From: Lustribacter sp965277075 | GTDB lineage: Bacteria > Vulcanimicrobiota > Vulcanimicrobiia > Vulcanimicrobiales > Vulcanimicrobiaceae | DNA length: 64,000 bases | Assembly (NCBI GenBank): GCA_965277075.1 | Contig: OZ255707.1 | Coordinates: 3,596,001-3,660,000 of the forward strand | Reading direction: 5' to 3' | In this document: piece by piece, positions 25,443 to 35,579 of the stretch | How positions within the stretch are numbered: the first letter of the stretch is position 1 | How the letters are laid out: each line of letters starts with the position of its first letter | The notes under the pieces: model-generated | Told to the model about the DNA's origin: nothing | Database searches by the model: none | What the model saw: only the letters and a program-made list of their open reading frames with translations | Translations under genes and position numbers: made by a program

Positions 25443-25850
25443 ATGACGCGCCCCTTCGCGAATCTCTGTCTCCTTGCCGCTCTTGCGTGCGCACTCGGTA
25501 CGCCGGCCGTCGCGGTTGCGCAGACGCCGGCGCCCGAGGCCGTCGCGCCGGCCGACGACAACGGAACGCTGCCGGCCGGCGGCCACTTCAAGGAATGCCA
25601 CGGCTATATTCGACACGTCTCCGATCTCAACATCAAAGTACACTGTATCGACGGCAATCCGTCGGATCAGTCGTTTCTCTATTTGCCGCGCTATGCCAAT
25701 CTGCGCGACGGCAAAAGCATTCAGACGCGCGATCTCGCGCCGGAAACGCCGGTGCATTTGTTCTTCACGCAATCGCTCGGCGTGAAGAAGGCATACAAGA
25801 TTTACGTCGCCGATCCGAATGGGAACGGCCTGTACGGTTTTCGGACTTAG
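25443..25850 (+). CDS. Small exported hypothetical protein
   Basis: 135 residues from ATG 25443 with GAAAGGA upstream. A clear signal peptide (LCLLAALACALGTPAVAVAQ) is followed by a short Pro/Ala linker. A compact domain of about 100 residues contains two cysteines (KECHGYIRHVSDLNIKVHC) that could form a disulfide. No family was recognised. The downstream DUF4127 gene starts 32 bp before its stop, suggesting coexpression. Confidence 0.7.
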   Translation: MTRPFANLCLLAALACALGTPAVAVAQTPAPEAVAPADDNGTLPAGGHFKECHGYIRHVSDLNIKVHCIDGNPSDQSFLYLPRYANLRDGKSIQTRDLAPETPVHLFFTQSLGVKKAYKIYVADPNGNGLYGFRT

Positions 25851-27387
25851 CCTGCTGGCGTTGGCCGCGACGTTCGTCTTGATTCCGCTCGACGATCGTC
25901 CGGTCACGCTGCAGTTGCCGCGCATGCTCGCCGCGATCGCGGGCGTGCGCGTCGTGACGCCGCCGCGTCCACTGCTCGGCTCGTACCTGACGTTCGGCGA
26001 TCCCGTCGCGCTTGAACGCTGGCTCGTCGACGAAGCCCCGCCCGACGCTTCGGCGTACATCGTTTCGACCGACATGATCGATTTCGGCGGCTTGATCGCG
26101 TCGCGCGCGCCCGGCACGTCGGGCGCGCTCGCGCAGCAGCGATTGCGCGATCTCGCGGCGTTTCGCGCGACGCGGCCGCACGCGTCGTTTTCGCTGTTCG
26201 GCACCGTGATGCGGCTTGCGCCGACAGGCGTGCCGAAGATCGGCGGCGCGGCCGGCTTCTTTGCCGCCGGCGACGACGTCGAGCTGCTCACACAGTACGC
26301 AAATCTGCCCGACCCGCCCGCAACGGACCAGCAGCGCGCGACGGCGGCGCGTCTCGCAACGCGGTTGGGTCCGACGCTCGAGGCGTATCGCGCAACGCGC
26401 AAGCGCGATCGCACGGTCGATCTCTTCGCCCTTCAGCTTACGGCGGAAGGCGCGTTCGACCGCGTCGTGATCGGACAGGACGACGCCGGCCCCGTGGGCC
26501 TCCATCTGCGCGACCTCGCGGCGTTGCGTGCGTTCGCGGAACGCTGGGTCGCGCCGGGCGGCGCCGCGATCGAGCCGGGTGCCGATGAGCTCGGGATGAT
26601 TCTGACCGGCGCCGAGCTCGCGCGCGAGGCAAACGTTGTCCCGCGCATCCGCGTGCGCTACTCACGAGCCGGCGGCGCGAGCGTGCAGGATCCGTTGGAG
26701 TTTGCGCCGATTGCGACGACGATCGACGATATCATCGCGGCATGCGGCGCGGTGCGTGCCCGTGACGACGATGCGACGGCCGACATCGACCTCTTCGTGC
26801 GCGTGCCGTCGACGAGTGCGACGGACGAAAAGGCGTTCGTCGAGGCCATCGCGCTCGCGACGCGCGATCCGCATCTGCCGCGTCCGGCGATCGCCGATCT
26901 GTCGTTTCTCGCGAGCAGCGACATGGACGAACAACGCACGCTCGTGCAAGAGATGATTGCAGCCGGCTTGGCCGGCGACATCGATGCGTTCGCCTCGTGG
27001 AACACGACGGCCAACACCGTCGGTACGACGATCCCGGTCGCGATCGCAACCTTGGTCGGACGACGGACGAACGGTTACGATCCGCGCGCGCACGCGCAGT
27101 TCATGCTCGACCGCTATGCCGACGACTATGCGTTTCATGATTTCACGCGCGGCGCGGTCAACGACGCGCTCGCGAAGCGCGGCATCGAAGATCACACGTT
27201 CTTGCTGCCGGCTGCGGCCGCATTTGCATCATCGCTCAATCGCGCCGATCTTTGGCCGCGCGCGCTGCAACTGTTGTGGACCGTGTTCCCGCAATGGGGC
27301 GACGCCGGCCTTACGATCACGTTGCCGTGGGATCGCACGTTCGAGACGGAACTCGACGTTCGACTCGCACCGAAAACGGCAGGTTGA
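25819..27387 (+). CDS. DUF4127-family protein
   Basis: 522 residues starting at ATG 25819, within the end of the previous gene. A hydrophobic N-terminus (VFGLSLLALAATFVLIP) could be a signal or anchor and runs directly into PLDDRPVTLQLP, the conserved opening motif of DUF4127. YIVSTDMIDFGGLIASRAP and later ASWNTTANTVGTTIPVAIA are also typical of that family. DUF4127 proteins are about this length and uncharacterised. A location next to muropeptide recycling hints at envelope or glycan metabolism, but this is weak inference. Confidence 0.85.
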   Translation: MGTACTVFGLSLLALAATFVLIPLDDRPVTLQLPRMLAAIAGVRVVTPPRPLLGSYLTFGDPVALERWLVDEAPPDASAYIVSTDMIDFGGLIASRAPGTSGALAQQRLRDLAAFRATRPHASFSLFGTVMRLAPTGVPKIGGAAGFFAAGDDVELLTQYANLPDPPATDQQRATAARLATRLGPTLEAYRATRKRDRTVDLFALQLTAEGAFDRVVIGQDDAGPVGLHLRDLAALRAFAERWVAPGGAAIEPGADELGMILTGAELAREANVVPRIRVRYSRAGGASVQDPLEFAPIATTIDDIIAACGAVRARDDDATADIDLFVRVPSTSATDEKAFVEAIALATRDPHLPRPAIADLSFLASSDMDEQRTLVQEMIAAGLAGDIDAFASWNTTANTVGTTIPVAIATLVGRRTNGYDPRAHAQFMLDRYADDYAFHDFTRGAVNDALAKRGIEDHTFLLPAAAAFASSLNRADLWPRALQLLWTVFPQWGDAGLTITLPWDRTFETELDVRLAPKTAG

Positions 27388-27466
27388 CGGCATTGTAATA
27401 CGCGTTCCGAGCATGTACCATCGGGGCCCAACGGATCGTAGGACCGAACGTACAGGAGATGGCGCA

Positions 27467-28302
27467 ATGGGAATGTTCACGACGCGTGACGGAACAGTGC
27501 TTTATTACAAAGATTGGGGCACGGGACAACCGATCGTTTTCAGTCACGGTTGGCCGCTCAATGCAGACGCTTTCGATGTATCGCGCACGACCGCCGCGGC
27601 CACGGACGATCGTCGCAACCGTGGACCGGCAACGACATGGACACGTACGCCGACGACCTCGCGCAACTCGTCGAATCGCTCGATCTCACGAACGCGATTC
27701 ACGTCGGTCACTCGACGGGCGGCGGTGAAGTGACGCGCTACATCGGAAAGTTCGGCACGAAACGCGTTGCTAAAGTTGTATTGATCTCGGCGATTCCGCC
27801 GCTCATGCTAAAAACCCCAGCGAATCCGGAGGGAACGCCGATCGACGTGTTCGATCAACTTCGGGCGGGCGTGCAAGCGGACCGCTCGCAATTTTTCAAG
27901 GACCTGAGCGCGCCGTTCTATGGTGCGAATCGACCCGGTTCCACGGTCTCGCAGGGTGTGCGTGATACGTTTTGGACGCAGGGTATGTTATGCGGATTGA
28001 ACGCCGCATACGACTGTATCAAGGTCTTCTCGGAAACGGATCAGACCGAAGACTTGAAGCGATTCGACGTCCCCACGCTCATACTGCACGGTTCCGACGA
28101 CCAGATCGTTCCGATCGCCGCAGCGGCGATGAAATCGTCGAAGTTGGTGCCGGATGCGCAACTCCTGGTGCTGGATGGAAAGCCGCACGGAATGTGCACG
28201 ACCGACAAGGATCGCATCAACGCCGAATTGCTCGCCTTCATCGCCGGATCATCGACCGGAAACGGACGGGCTGCGGCGGCGGCCGGCATGAGTTCGAACT
28301 AG
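27467..28302 (+). pseudogene. Broken non-heme chloroperoxidase-type alpha/beta hydrolase
   Basis: From ATG 27467 the frame gives MGMFTTRDGTVLYYKDWGTG then VFSHGWPLNADA, the N-terminus of the family. It then breaks at about 27565. Another frame continues RCIAHDRRGHGRSSQPW...DDLAQLVESL, GHSTGGGEVTRYIG (nucleophile Ser) and the full C-terminus with HGSDDQIVPI and GKPHGM. Compared with intact relatives about 13-14 residues (the W..QM.FLA..GY stretch) are missing at the joint, so an out-of-frame deletion of roughly 40 bp inactivated it. The downstream frame alone is open from 27514, but its first residues are not homologous. Confidence 0.8.
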
Positions 28303-28306
28303 TGCC

Positions 28307-28719
28307 CTAAGCGCGGTCCGGCGGCGGCTGGCAGAGTTCGATCAGCACGCCGCCGGTCGACGCCGGGTGGAGAAACGCGATCGTGTTGCCGTGCGCGCCC
28401 GGTCGTGGAACCTCGTCGATCACCCGCACGCCCACCGATTTCAGATAAGCGAGTTCGTGGGCGACGTCGGCAACGCGATACGCCGTATGATGCAGCTTCG
28501 TCGCCGCATCACCGCGGAAACGCGCGATCGGCGATCTCTCGTCGAGCGGCCGCAAGAGCTCGATCACCGACGTCCCGGCGCGCAATCCGACCGTCTCGAC
28601 GCCTTGATCGGCGATGGTCTCACGGTACACGATGCCGAAGCCCAGCGTTTGCGTGTACAATGCGATCGCCGCATCGAGGTCGGCGACGACGATCGCAACG
28701 TGATCGATCGCAGGATCTT

Positions 28720-28723
<4 letters not shown>
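28307..28723 (-). CDS. mce: Methylmalonyl-CoA epimerase (VOC superfamily)
   Basis: 138 residues from TTG 28723, which overlaps the mutase stop by TTGA. DHVAIVVADLDAAIALYTQT is the first beta-alpha-beta-beta-beta VOC module with its metal His. GVETVGLRAGTSVIELL carries a metal Glu, and HHTAYRVADV plus GVLIELCQ supply the second His and Glu. The enzyme interconverts (2R)- and (2S)-methylmalonyl-CoA. Coupling to the mutase gene and the presence of propionyl-type carboxylase genes at 33.6-38.8 kb support this function. Confidence 0.92.
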
Positions 28724-30288
<1,565 letters not shown>

Positions 30289-30289
30289 G

Positions 30290-30688
30290 TCAGCCAGCGA
30301 CCGGCGCGCGAAACTCCATGTGGACTCGCGTGCCGTCGTTCGTATCGATCCGCACGTGCGTCGCGATCGCTTGAAGAATCCGAATGCCGAAGCCGCGGTC
30401 GGGCTGACGTTCGCGTTCGATGAAACGGCCGCGATCGAAGACGTCGACCGAGATCATGCGCTGATGCTCGTATGCGGCGTGCACCTCGATGTCGCTGGGT
30501 TCTTGCCCTTCGTAGGCATGCTCGATCGCGTTCGCGAGCGCTTCGCCGATGGCGGTCAACACATCGTCCGAGAAGTCCGCATCGAGCTCGAACACGGCCA
30601 AAAACGCGCCGATCGCGTGACGGATCGGCTTCGCGTATTCCGGCCGCGCGACGCAATTGAGTCGCAGCTGCGACGTTCCGAGCATCAT
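30290..30688 (-). CDS. Anti-sigma regulatory factor (RsbW/SpoIIAB-type serine kinase)
   Basis: 132 residues with a GHKL ATPase fold. The N-box ANAIEHAYEG lies near residues 51-60, and the G1/G2 region VDVFDRGRFI, RGFGIRIL follows. The family (HATPase_c_2) binds a sigma factor or another partner and phosphorylates an anti-anti-sigma STAS protein on Ser. The STAS gene overlaps its start by 4 bp and the antagonistic phosphatase gene lies beyond that. No sigma factor gene is nearby; the gene downstream is methylmalonyl-CoA mutase, so the target is open. Confidence 0.9.
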   Translation of the reverse strand: MMLGTSQLRLNCVARPEYAKPIRHAIGAFLAVFELDADFSDDVLTAIGEALANAIEHAYEGQEPSDIEVHAAYEHQRMISVDVFDRGRFIERERQPDRGFGIRILQAIATHVRIDTNDGTRVHMEFRAPVAG

Positions 30689-31008
30689 ATCGCGGCCCCG
30701 TTCGAAAGATACGTCAACGCGGCCGCGCGACTCTCGAAGATCGGAAATGCGTCGGCTAAACCGGCATACTGAATGAGGCGCGCGAATTGCCGGCTGCCGA
30801 TAATGATCGCAACGCGGATGCCGCTCGCGTCGGCGTCGCGCCGAAAGCGAATCAGTTCGGCCAGCGTGGTCGAGTCGGCGTACGTGACGTCGAAGAAGTC
30901 GACGAGGATTCCGCCCTCCGATCCGGTGATTTTGAGCGCCCGTGCGATCTCGTCTTTTCGGCTGATCTCTAACTCGCCTGTCAACCGGATAACCGAAATG
31001 GCGCTCAC
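30685..31008 (-). CDS. STAS-domain anti-anti-sigma factor (SpoIIAA/RsbV-like)
   Basis: 107 residues, the normal size of a stand-alone STAS protein. LVDFFDVTYADSTTLAELIR contains the phospho-acceptor Ser46 in the conserved DST/DSS context. Unphosphorylated protein would bind the kinase at 30290 and release its partner; the PP2C phosphatase at 31005 would dephosphorylate it. Overlaps of 4 bp on both sides (ATGA-type) tie the three genes into one translationally coupled switch. Confidence 0.92.
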   Translation of the reverse strand: MSAISVIRLTGELEISRKDEIARALKITGSEGGILVDFFDVTYADSTTLAELIRFRRDADASGIRVAIIIGSRQFARLIQYAGLADAFPIFESRAAALTYLSNGAAI

Positions 31009-32543
31009 GACGCCCGCCGTTCGCGATATGCGAAGCGACGCTTGCCGTGAAGCGAGGTTACGCCCGCCGGAAGGGACCGGCCGAGGCGACCCACATATGC
31101 CGATTGCGCGTCGTCGGCCGAAATGCGGACGCCCGTCGCGGAATCGGTCTCGAACCCGATCGTTAGGATCGCAACATCGTCGCCGACCGCTCGGCCCTGA
31201 AAGATCGTCTCATGGATGAACGATGCGGGATCGGCGACACCGAGTTCTGCGGCCGCAGCCGCGGCCGCCACCAACAGTTCCTCGCCTTCGATGACGTCGC
31301 GCGAGTGTTCGACCGCCCCGTCCGTATATAAGACGAGGGTTGCGCCGGGCACGGACTGGATGCGGTGAACCCGATATTCGGTCCCTTCAAGCGCGCCGAG
31401 CGGCAGCGAGCCGAATTCGAGTAATCGTGGATGGCGCCCCGGCTCGATGAGCAGCGGTGGCGGATGGCCGGCGGTTGCATAGACGAACTCGTACGTTCCG
31501 GCGTCGGCGAACCCCGCGACCGCCGTGACGAGCGGGGCGCTCTGGCGGAACATCTCGTTATTCACGCGTCGCAAGACCGCGGCCGGATCGCGCTCGAGGA
31601 GCGCGGAGCTGATCAGCGCCTGCCGCGCGCGATTCATCGTCACGGCCGCGTCGATACCGTGACCGGTAACGTCGCCGATCGCAAACAAAACGCGATTGTC
31701 GGGCAGTTCGAGCGCATCATACCAGTCACCGCCGACTTTCGTCTCTTCGGTCGCCGGAACGTACGTTGCGCTGAAGCGCAGCGTCGGCAATATCGGCAGC
31801 GGTCGCTGCGCGATTGCCTCTTGCAGCGAGTCGGCGATGCGCTTCTCCGTTTTGTACGCGGCGCGGAGCGCCTCGGCTTCGCGCTGCTCGCGCTCTGCGC
31901 GCAGCCGTTCATGCTCGCTACGAGCCATGCTTCGGCGTTGAACTTCGAGGAACATCGCGCCGATGAGCGCGACGGCCGACGCAGCGATGGCGACGAAGAC
32001 GTTGATGCGATCGATCGCCGAACGCAATGTCTGCTCAACGCTTTGCGTGCGCGAATAGAGCGCACCGTTCACACGATCGACGTCGGCGCGAAAACGGTCG
32101 ACGAGCGTTTTACCGGCAAGTTGCGTGCTGGCGGGAACCGGATCGGGCCGCTGCCCCGTGAGGGGCAGCGCAACGGCGCTGATCCACTCGTCATTGGCGA
32201 GGGCGGCATCGGCCGCAGCATCGGCGGCATCCGGCAGACCGAACGGCGCGATATGCGCTTGCAACTCGCGGAGCCGCTCCGGCAAGCGCGAACGCTCGTG
32301 TGCGTACGGTTCGAGATACCGGCGGTCGTGCGTCACGGCAAAGCCGCGGATACTCGTTTCTTCGTCGAGTTGGCCGGCGAAGGCCTCACGTGAGATTCGA
32401 ATCGTATCGCGAATCGCGGTTGCTTCATCGAACGAGCGCGTGATCAGTGAGCGGACCGTGAGGCCGCCGCCGATCAACAGCGCCAGTATTAGGACGAACG
32501 CGATGGCCGTGCCGGTTAGCGTCGTCGTGGAACGGTTGACCAT
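31005..32543 (-). CDS. Membrane PP2C (SpoIIE/RsbU) phosphatase with CHASE3 sensor
   Basis: 512 residues. TM1 (IAFVLILALLIGGGLTV) and TM2 near residues 190-205 (VFVAIAASAVALIGAMF) flank an extracytoplasmic domain. That domain contains EETSIRGFAVTHDRRYLEPY, the CHASE3 hallmark. A short coiled coil leads to a SpoIIE-type PP2C domain with GGDWYDALEL, FAIGDVTGHGIDAA, TAGHPPPLL and DDVAILTI, whose Asp residues bind Mn/Mg. It should dephosphorylate the STAS protein in response to an envelope or periplasmic cue. It is first in the operon that continues into the mutase and epimerase genes. Confidence 0.93.
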   Translation of the reverse strand: MVNRSTTTLTGTAIAFVLILALLIGGGLTVRSLITRSFDEATAIRDTIRISREAFAGQLDEETSIRGFAVTHDRRYLEPYAHERSRLPERLRELQAHIAPFGLPDAADAAADAALANDEWISAVALPLTGQRPDPVPASTQLAGKTLVDRFRADVDRVNGALYSRTQSVEQTLRSAIDRINVFVAIAASAVALIGAMFLEVQRRSMARSEHERLRAEREQREAEALRAAYKTEKRIADSLQEAIAQRPLPILPTLRFSATYVPATEETKVGGDWYDALELPDNRVLFAIGDVTGHGIDAAVTMNRARQALISSALLERDPAAVLRRVNNEMFRQSAPLVTAVAGFADAGTYEFVYATAGHPPPLLIEPGRHPRLLEFGSLPLGALEGTEYRVHRIQSVPGATLVLYTDGAVEHSRDVIEGEELLVAAAAAAAELGVADPASFIHETIFQGRAVGDDVAILTIGFETDSATGVRISADDAQSAYVGRLGRSLPAGVTSLHGKRRFAYRERRAS

Positions 32544-32577
32544 TGCCCGTGGATTTGCACCACGGGCGTTGGTGACC

Positions 32578-33549
32578 CTACGCCTCGGCGGGGGTCCGGC
32601 CGTCGTCGCTACGGTATGCGGCGAGTGCTTTCATCAGCGGACGATCGTCGAAGCGGAAGAGATAGGCGCGTTGTGCGGTGTCGTTCGTGTGCGTTACGGT
32701 CTGCCACGCGGGAACCGCAAAGGTATCGCCGTGTTTCCACGTCAGTACGGTATCGCCCACTCGCGAGTGCCCGCTGCCTTCGTAGACGTGCATGATCGCG
32801 CTGGCCGTTTCGCGCAACGGCGCGGTGCTCGCACCGGCATCGAGCCGGAGAGCCGACGCGCCGGAGGTCGCGCTGATCTCGGCACCGTTCGTGCGCAGAC
32901 GATAGCGCTCTTCGGCGGTCGCGCCCGGTGCCGCATCGAGCTTCGCTTGCATTTCGGGCCACGGATATTTGCGATTCGATGCTTCGTTCAGCAGTGCTGA
33001 CGGATAACGTAGCGACTCGTAGTGATCGGTGAAGTTGGCCGGCAGAATCTGCCACAACGGCAGGTCCAGACCATCCATCCAAATCATCGGCGTGTCGCCT
33101 TCATTGCCGTGATCGTGCCATTCCCACGACGGCGTCAGCACCATGTCGCCGCGTTCCATCATGACCTTCTCGCCTTCGACCGCGGTGAACCCGCGTTCGC
33201 CTTCGATGATGAATCGCAGCGCGAACGGCGTGTGCCGATGCGCGCGCGCCGTTTCACCGGGCAGAATCGTCTGCAAGCCGGCGTAGAGCGTGTCGGTCGA
33301 GTGCGGCGGCTTGAGTGAAGGGTTGACCAGCATGAAGACACGCCGCTCGGCCAATTCCGTGCCGACCAGACGCGCGGCGCGTTCGCAGAACGGACGCAGG
33401 CGATCGTACGACCAGAGATACGGCGTCGCTTTCGCGGTCGGGAAGTCCGGCGAGAGCTCGCCGAGTTTCGGCCACAACGGCTCGGCGTGTTCGACGACGG
33501 CTTCCTTGAAGAGTTGTTCGAGATTGTCGGTTTGCTCGGCGATGCTCAT
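32578..33549 (-). CDS. Gentisate 1,2-dioxygenase-like bicupin
   Basis: 323 residues from ATG 33549. Two cupin domains are visible. The first has AHRHTPFALRFIIEG and later WEWHDHGN, supplying the three-His Fe(II) site of gentisate and salicylate 1,2-dioxygenases. The second has IMHVYEGSGHSRVG and VTHTND. HSTDTLYAGLQTILPGETA is typical of the family. It would ring-open gentisate or a related hydroxybenzoate. No maleylpyruvate isomerase or hydrolase is nearby, so the pathway is incomplete in this window. It stands between the PP2C operon and the carboxylase cluster with about 35 bp on each side. Confidence 0.87.
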   Translation of the reverse strand: MSIAEQTDNLEQLFKEAVVEHAEPLWPKLGELSPDFPTAKATPYLWSYDRLRPFCERAARLVGTELAERRVFMLVNPSLKPPHSTDTLYAGLQTILPGETARAHRHTPFALRFIIEGERGFTAVEGEKVMMERGDMVLTPSWEWHDHGNEGDTPMIWMDGLDLPLWQILPANFTDHYESLRYPSALLNEASNRKYPWPEMQAKLDAAPGATAEERYRLRTNGAEISATSGASALRLDAGASTAPLRETASAIMHVYEGSGHSRVGDTVLTWKHGDTFAVPAWQTVTHTNDTAQRAYLFRFDDRPLMKALAAYRSDDGRTPAEA

Positions 33550-33585
33550 GTACGGCTCCTTGAGGCAGTACCACGCAAAACCCGT

Positions 33586-35385
33586 TTACCCGTGCCCGTG
33601 GTTGCCGGAAAGTTCTGTCTCGCAGAACGTGAGCAGCGGTGTGCGCGCTTCGACCGTTACGCCGGGCGTGACGTGCACGTTTGCGATCTGGCCGTCCCGA
33701 TGCGCGCGTATCTCGTTCATCATCTTCATCGCTTCGATCACGGCGACAACGTCGCCGCGCGCGACCGTAGCTCCGGGCGCCACCGGAACGTCGACGACGA
33801 CGCCGTGCATCGGCGAGAGAACGTCGTTGCCGAGCGCCGCGCGTTCGGGTTTCGCGACGGCCGGCTTCTGCGCGGAGTTGGCGGCGGCAACGGGCGGCGC
33901 GCCCGTTGCCGGCAGATCGATGAAGCGCACGCGGAAGAGCCGGTCGTTGACTTCGACACGAATCACGTCCGCGGGCACGGCAGCGCTTGCGACATCCCGC
34001 GTCGCACCTTCCCCGGCGGCAGGCTTGAACGATGCGCCGGCAGCGAACGCTTCGAGCGTTTGCGTTCCGTAGGTCGCGTCGACGACCGGCGCGTAGTCGA
34101 TCAGCGCGCGCAGCAGGCCCAGCGTCGTCGGCACACCCGTGATGTGATACTCGTCGATCGCGCGGCCCAACCGCGCGCGTGCTTCGTCGCGGTCGCGGCC
34201 CCATACGATCAGTTTGGCGATCATCGAATCGTAGTCGGCCGTGATCGTGTAACCCGGCGCCGCCGCCGAATCGACGCGCACACCGAAGCCGCCGGGCTCT
34301 TCGTACCGTACCAGGGTCCCGGGTGCCGGCCGAAAGTTGTCGGCGGGATCTTCCGCGTTGACGCGCACTTCGATCGCGTGTCCGCGAAACGCCGCATCGA
34401 CCGCGCGTTGATCGAAGGTCAACGGCCGGCCCGCTGCAACGAGAATCTGTTCGCGCACGAGGTCGATGCCCGAAATCATTTCAGAGACCGTGTGCTCGAC
34501 CTGGATGCGCGTGTTCATTTCGAGAAAGAAAAACGCATCGCCGGCGACGAGACACTCGATCGTGCCGACGCTATCGTAGTCGATCGCGCGCGCCGCCGCG
34601 ATTCCGGCCGAACGGATACCGTCGCGCACGCGCGGATCGATCGACGGCGGCGCCTCTTCCCATAACTTCTGATGCCGGCGTTGCAGCGAACAGTCGCGCT
34701 CGCCGACGTGCAGCACGTGCCCGGTTTTGTCCGCGAGGATCTGCAACTCGATGTGTTTGGGATTCTCGAGGTAGCGTTCGGCATAGATCGTCGAATTGCC
34801 GAAGTAGGCTGCGGCCTCACGTTGCGCGTTCGCGAACGCCGACGGAACGTCGTCGAGCGTGTACGCGATTTTCAGTCCTTTGCCGCCCCCGCCGCCCGAT
34901 GCTTTGAGCGCGAGCGGCAAGCCGTAGCGTTCGGCCGCGGCCGCTGCGGCGCGTGCGTCGGCGAGGGGTTCCGTGCCGCCGGGAACGACGGGGACGCCGG
35001 CGGCGACCATGGCTTGCCGCGAGCGGACTTTGTCGCCCATCGCGTCGATCGCATCGGGATGCGGTCCGATCCACGTCATTCCCGCAGCGATGACGGCACG
35101 CGCGAACGCCGCATTCTCGGCGAAGAACCCGTAGCCGGGATGAACGGCGTCGGCGTTGCTGCGCCGCGCGACGTCCAGGAGGCGTTCGACGTTCAGATAC
35201 GATTGCGACGGCGTCGCGGGACCGAGATGATAGGCTTCGTCGGCGAGCTGCACGTGGCGCGCGCCGCGATCCGGATCGCTGTAAACCGCGACCGTACCGC
35301 AGCCGAGTTCGCGGGCGCTGCGAATGACGCGCACCGCAATCTCGCCGCGATTGGCAATGAGGATTTTCCCGAACGGTGCGCTCAT
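33586..35385 (-). CDS. Acyl-CoA carboxylase alpha subunit (biotin carboxylase + BCCP)
   Basis: About 599 residues from ATG 35385. KILIANRGEIAVRVIRSARE opens the biotin carboxylase domain. KASGGGGGKGLKIA is the ATP-grasp loop and FLEMNTRIQVEHTVSEM the catalytic block. The C-terminal biotinyl domain has VIEAMKMMNEI with the biotinylated Lys. It charges biotin with CO2 for a carboxyltransferase, probably the one at 37258. The start overlaps the stop of the 65-residue ORF at 35382-35579 (ATGA). An upstream in-frame start at 35406 is less likely. Substrate preference resides in the beta subunit. Confidence 0.93.
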   Translation of the reverse strand: MSAPFGKILIANRGEIAVRVIRSARELGCGTVAVYSDPDRGARHVQLADEAYHLGPATPSQSYLNVERLLDVARRSNADAVHPGYGFFAENAAFARAVIAAGMTWIGPHPDAIDAMGDKVRSRQAMVAAGVPVVPGGTEPLADARAAAAAAERYGLPLALKASGGGGGKGLKIAYTLDDVPSAFANAQREAAAYFGNSTIYAERYLENPKHIELQILADKTGHVLHVGERDCSLQRRHQKLWEEAPPSIDPRVRDGIRSAGIAAARAIDYDSVGTIECLVAGDAFFFLEMNTRIQVEHTVSEMISGIDLVREQILVAAGRPLTFDQRAVDAAFRGHAIEVRVNAEDPADNFRPAPGTLVRYEEPGGFGVRVDSAAAPGYTITADYDSMIAKLIVWGRDRDEARARLGRAIDEYHITGVPTTLGLLRALIDYAPVVDATYGTQTLEAFAAGASFKPAAGEGATRDVASAAVPADVIRVEVNDRLFRVRFIDLPATGAPPVAAANSAQKPAVAKPERAALGNDVLSPMHGVVVDVPVAPGATVARGDVVAVIEAMKMMNEIRAHRDGQIANVHVTPGVTVEARTPLLTFCETELSGNHGHG

Positions 35386-35579
35386 CGCGCGCCGGCGGCG
35401 CGCCATGCCGAGCGGCGCGCGGCAGATCGAGCATCTTCCGGTTCGACCAGTGCGATGCGCCCGGAACGCCGCCAGCCCGACCGTGCCTGCGGAATCTCCA
35501 CGGCCCGGCGCGCGCGCATGACGATCGCGTAGGCAGCCGCGATGGCGGCCAGTTCAAACTCGTCGGGGGGCACGCTCAC
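35382..35579 (-). CDS. Small acyl-CoA carboxylase-associated protein (epsilon-subunit-like)
   Basis: A 65-residue ORF, GTG 35579 to TGA 35382. It overlaps the fabI stop by GTGA and the carboxylase alpha start by ATGA. The N-terminal helix DEFELAAIAAAYAIVMRARR is followed by a basic SGWRRSGRIALVE segment and a helical Arg/Ala tail. Size, helix-plus-Trp/Arg layout and position resemble epsilon subunits of actinobacterial acyl-CoA carboxylases, small proteins that stabilise the alpha-beta complex. The similarity is by pattern only; homology is not established. The perfect overlaps on both sides argue that it is a real gene. Confidence 0.6.
   Translation of the reverse strand: MSVPPDEFELAAIAAAYAIVMRARRAVEIPQARSGWRRSGRIALVEPEDARSAARRSAWRAAGAR

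Noticed and set aside
25011..26414. 467-codon frame extending the GNAT protein
   Set aside because: The extra N-terminus is antisense to the exported protein and DUF4127 genes; the GNAT domain fits the start at 25430.
27514..28302. Intact 262-residue alpha/beta hydrolase
   Set aside because: The first 30 residues are non-homologous and the true N-terminus is encoded in another frame from 27467, so it is a disrupted gene.
33254..34204. Arg-rich minus-strand ORF spanning the dioxygenase and carboxylase genes
   Set aside because: Frame-shifted shadow of two well-supported genes on the same strand.
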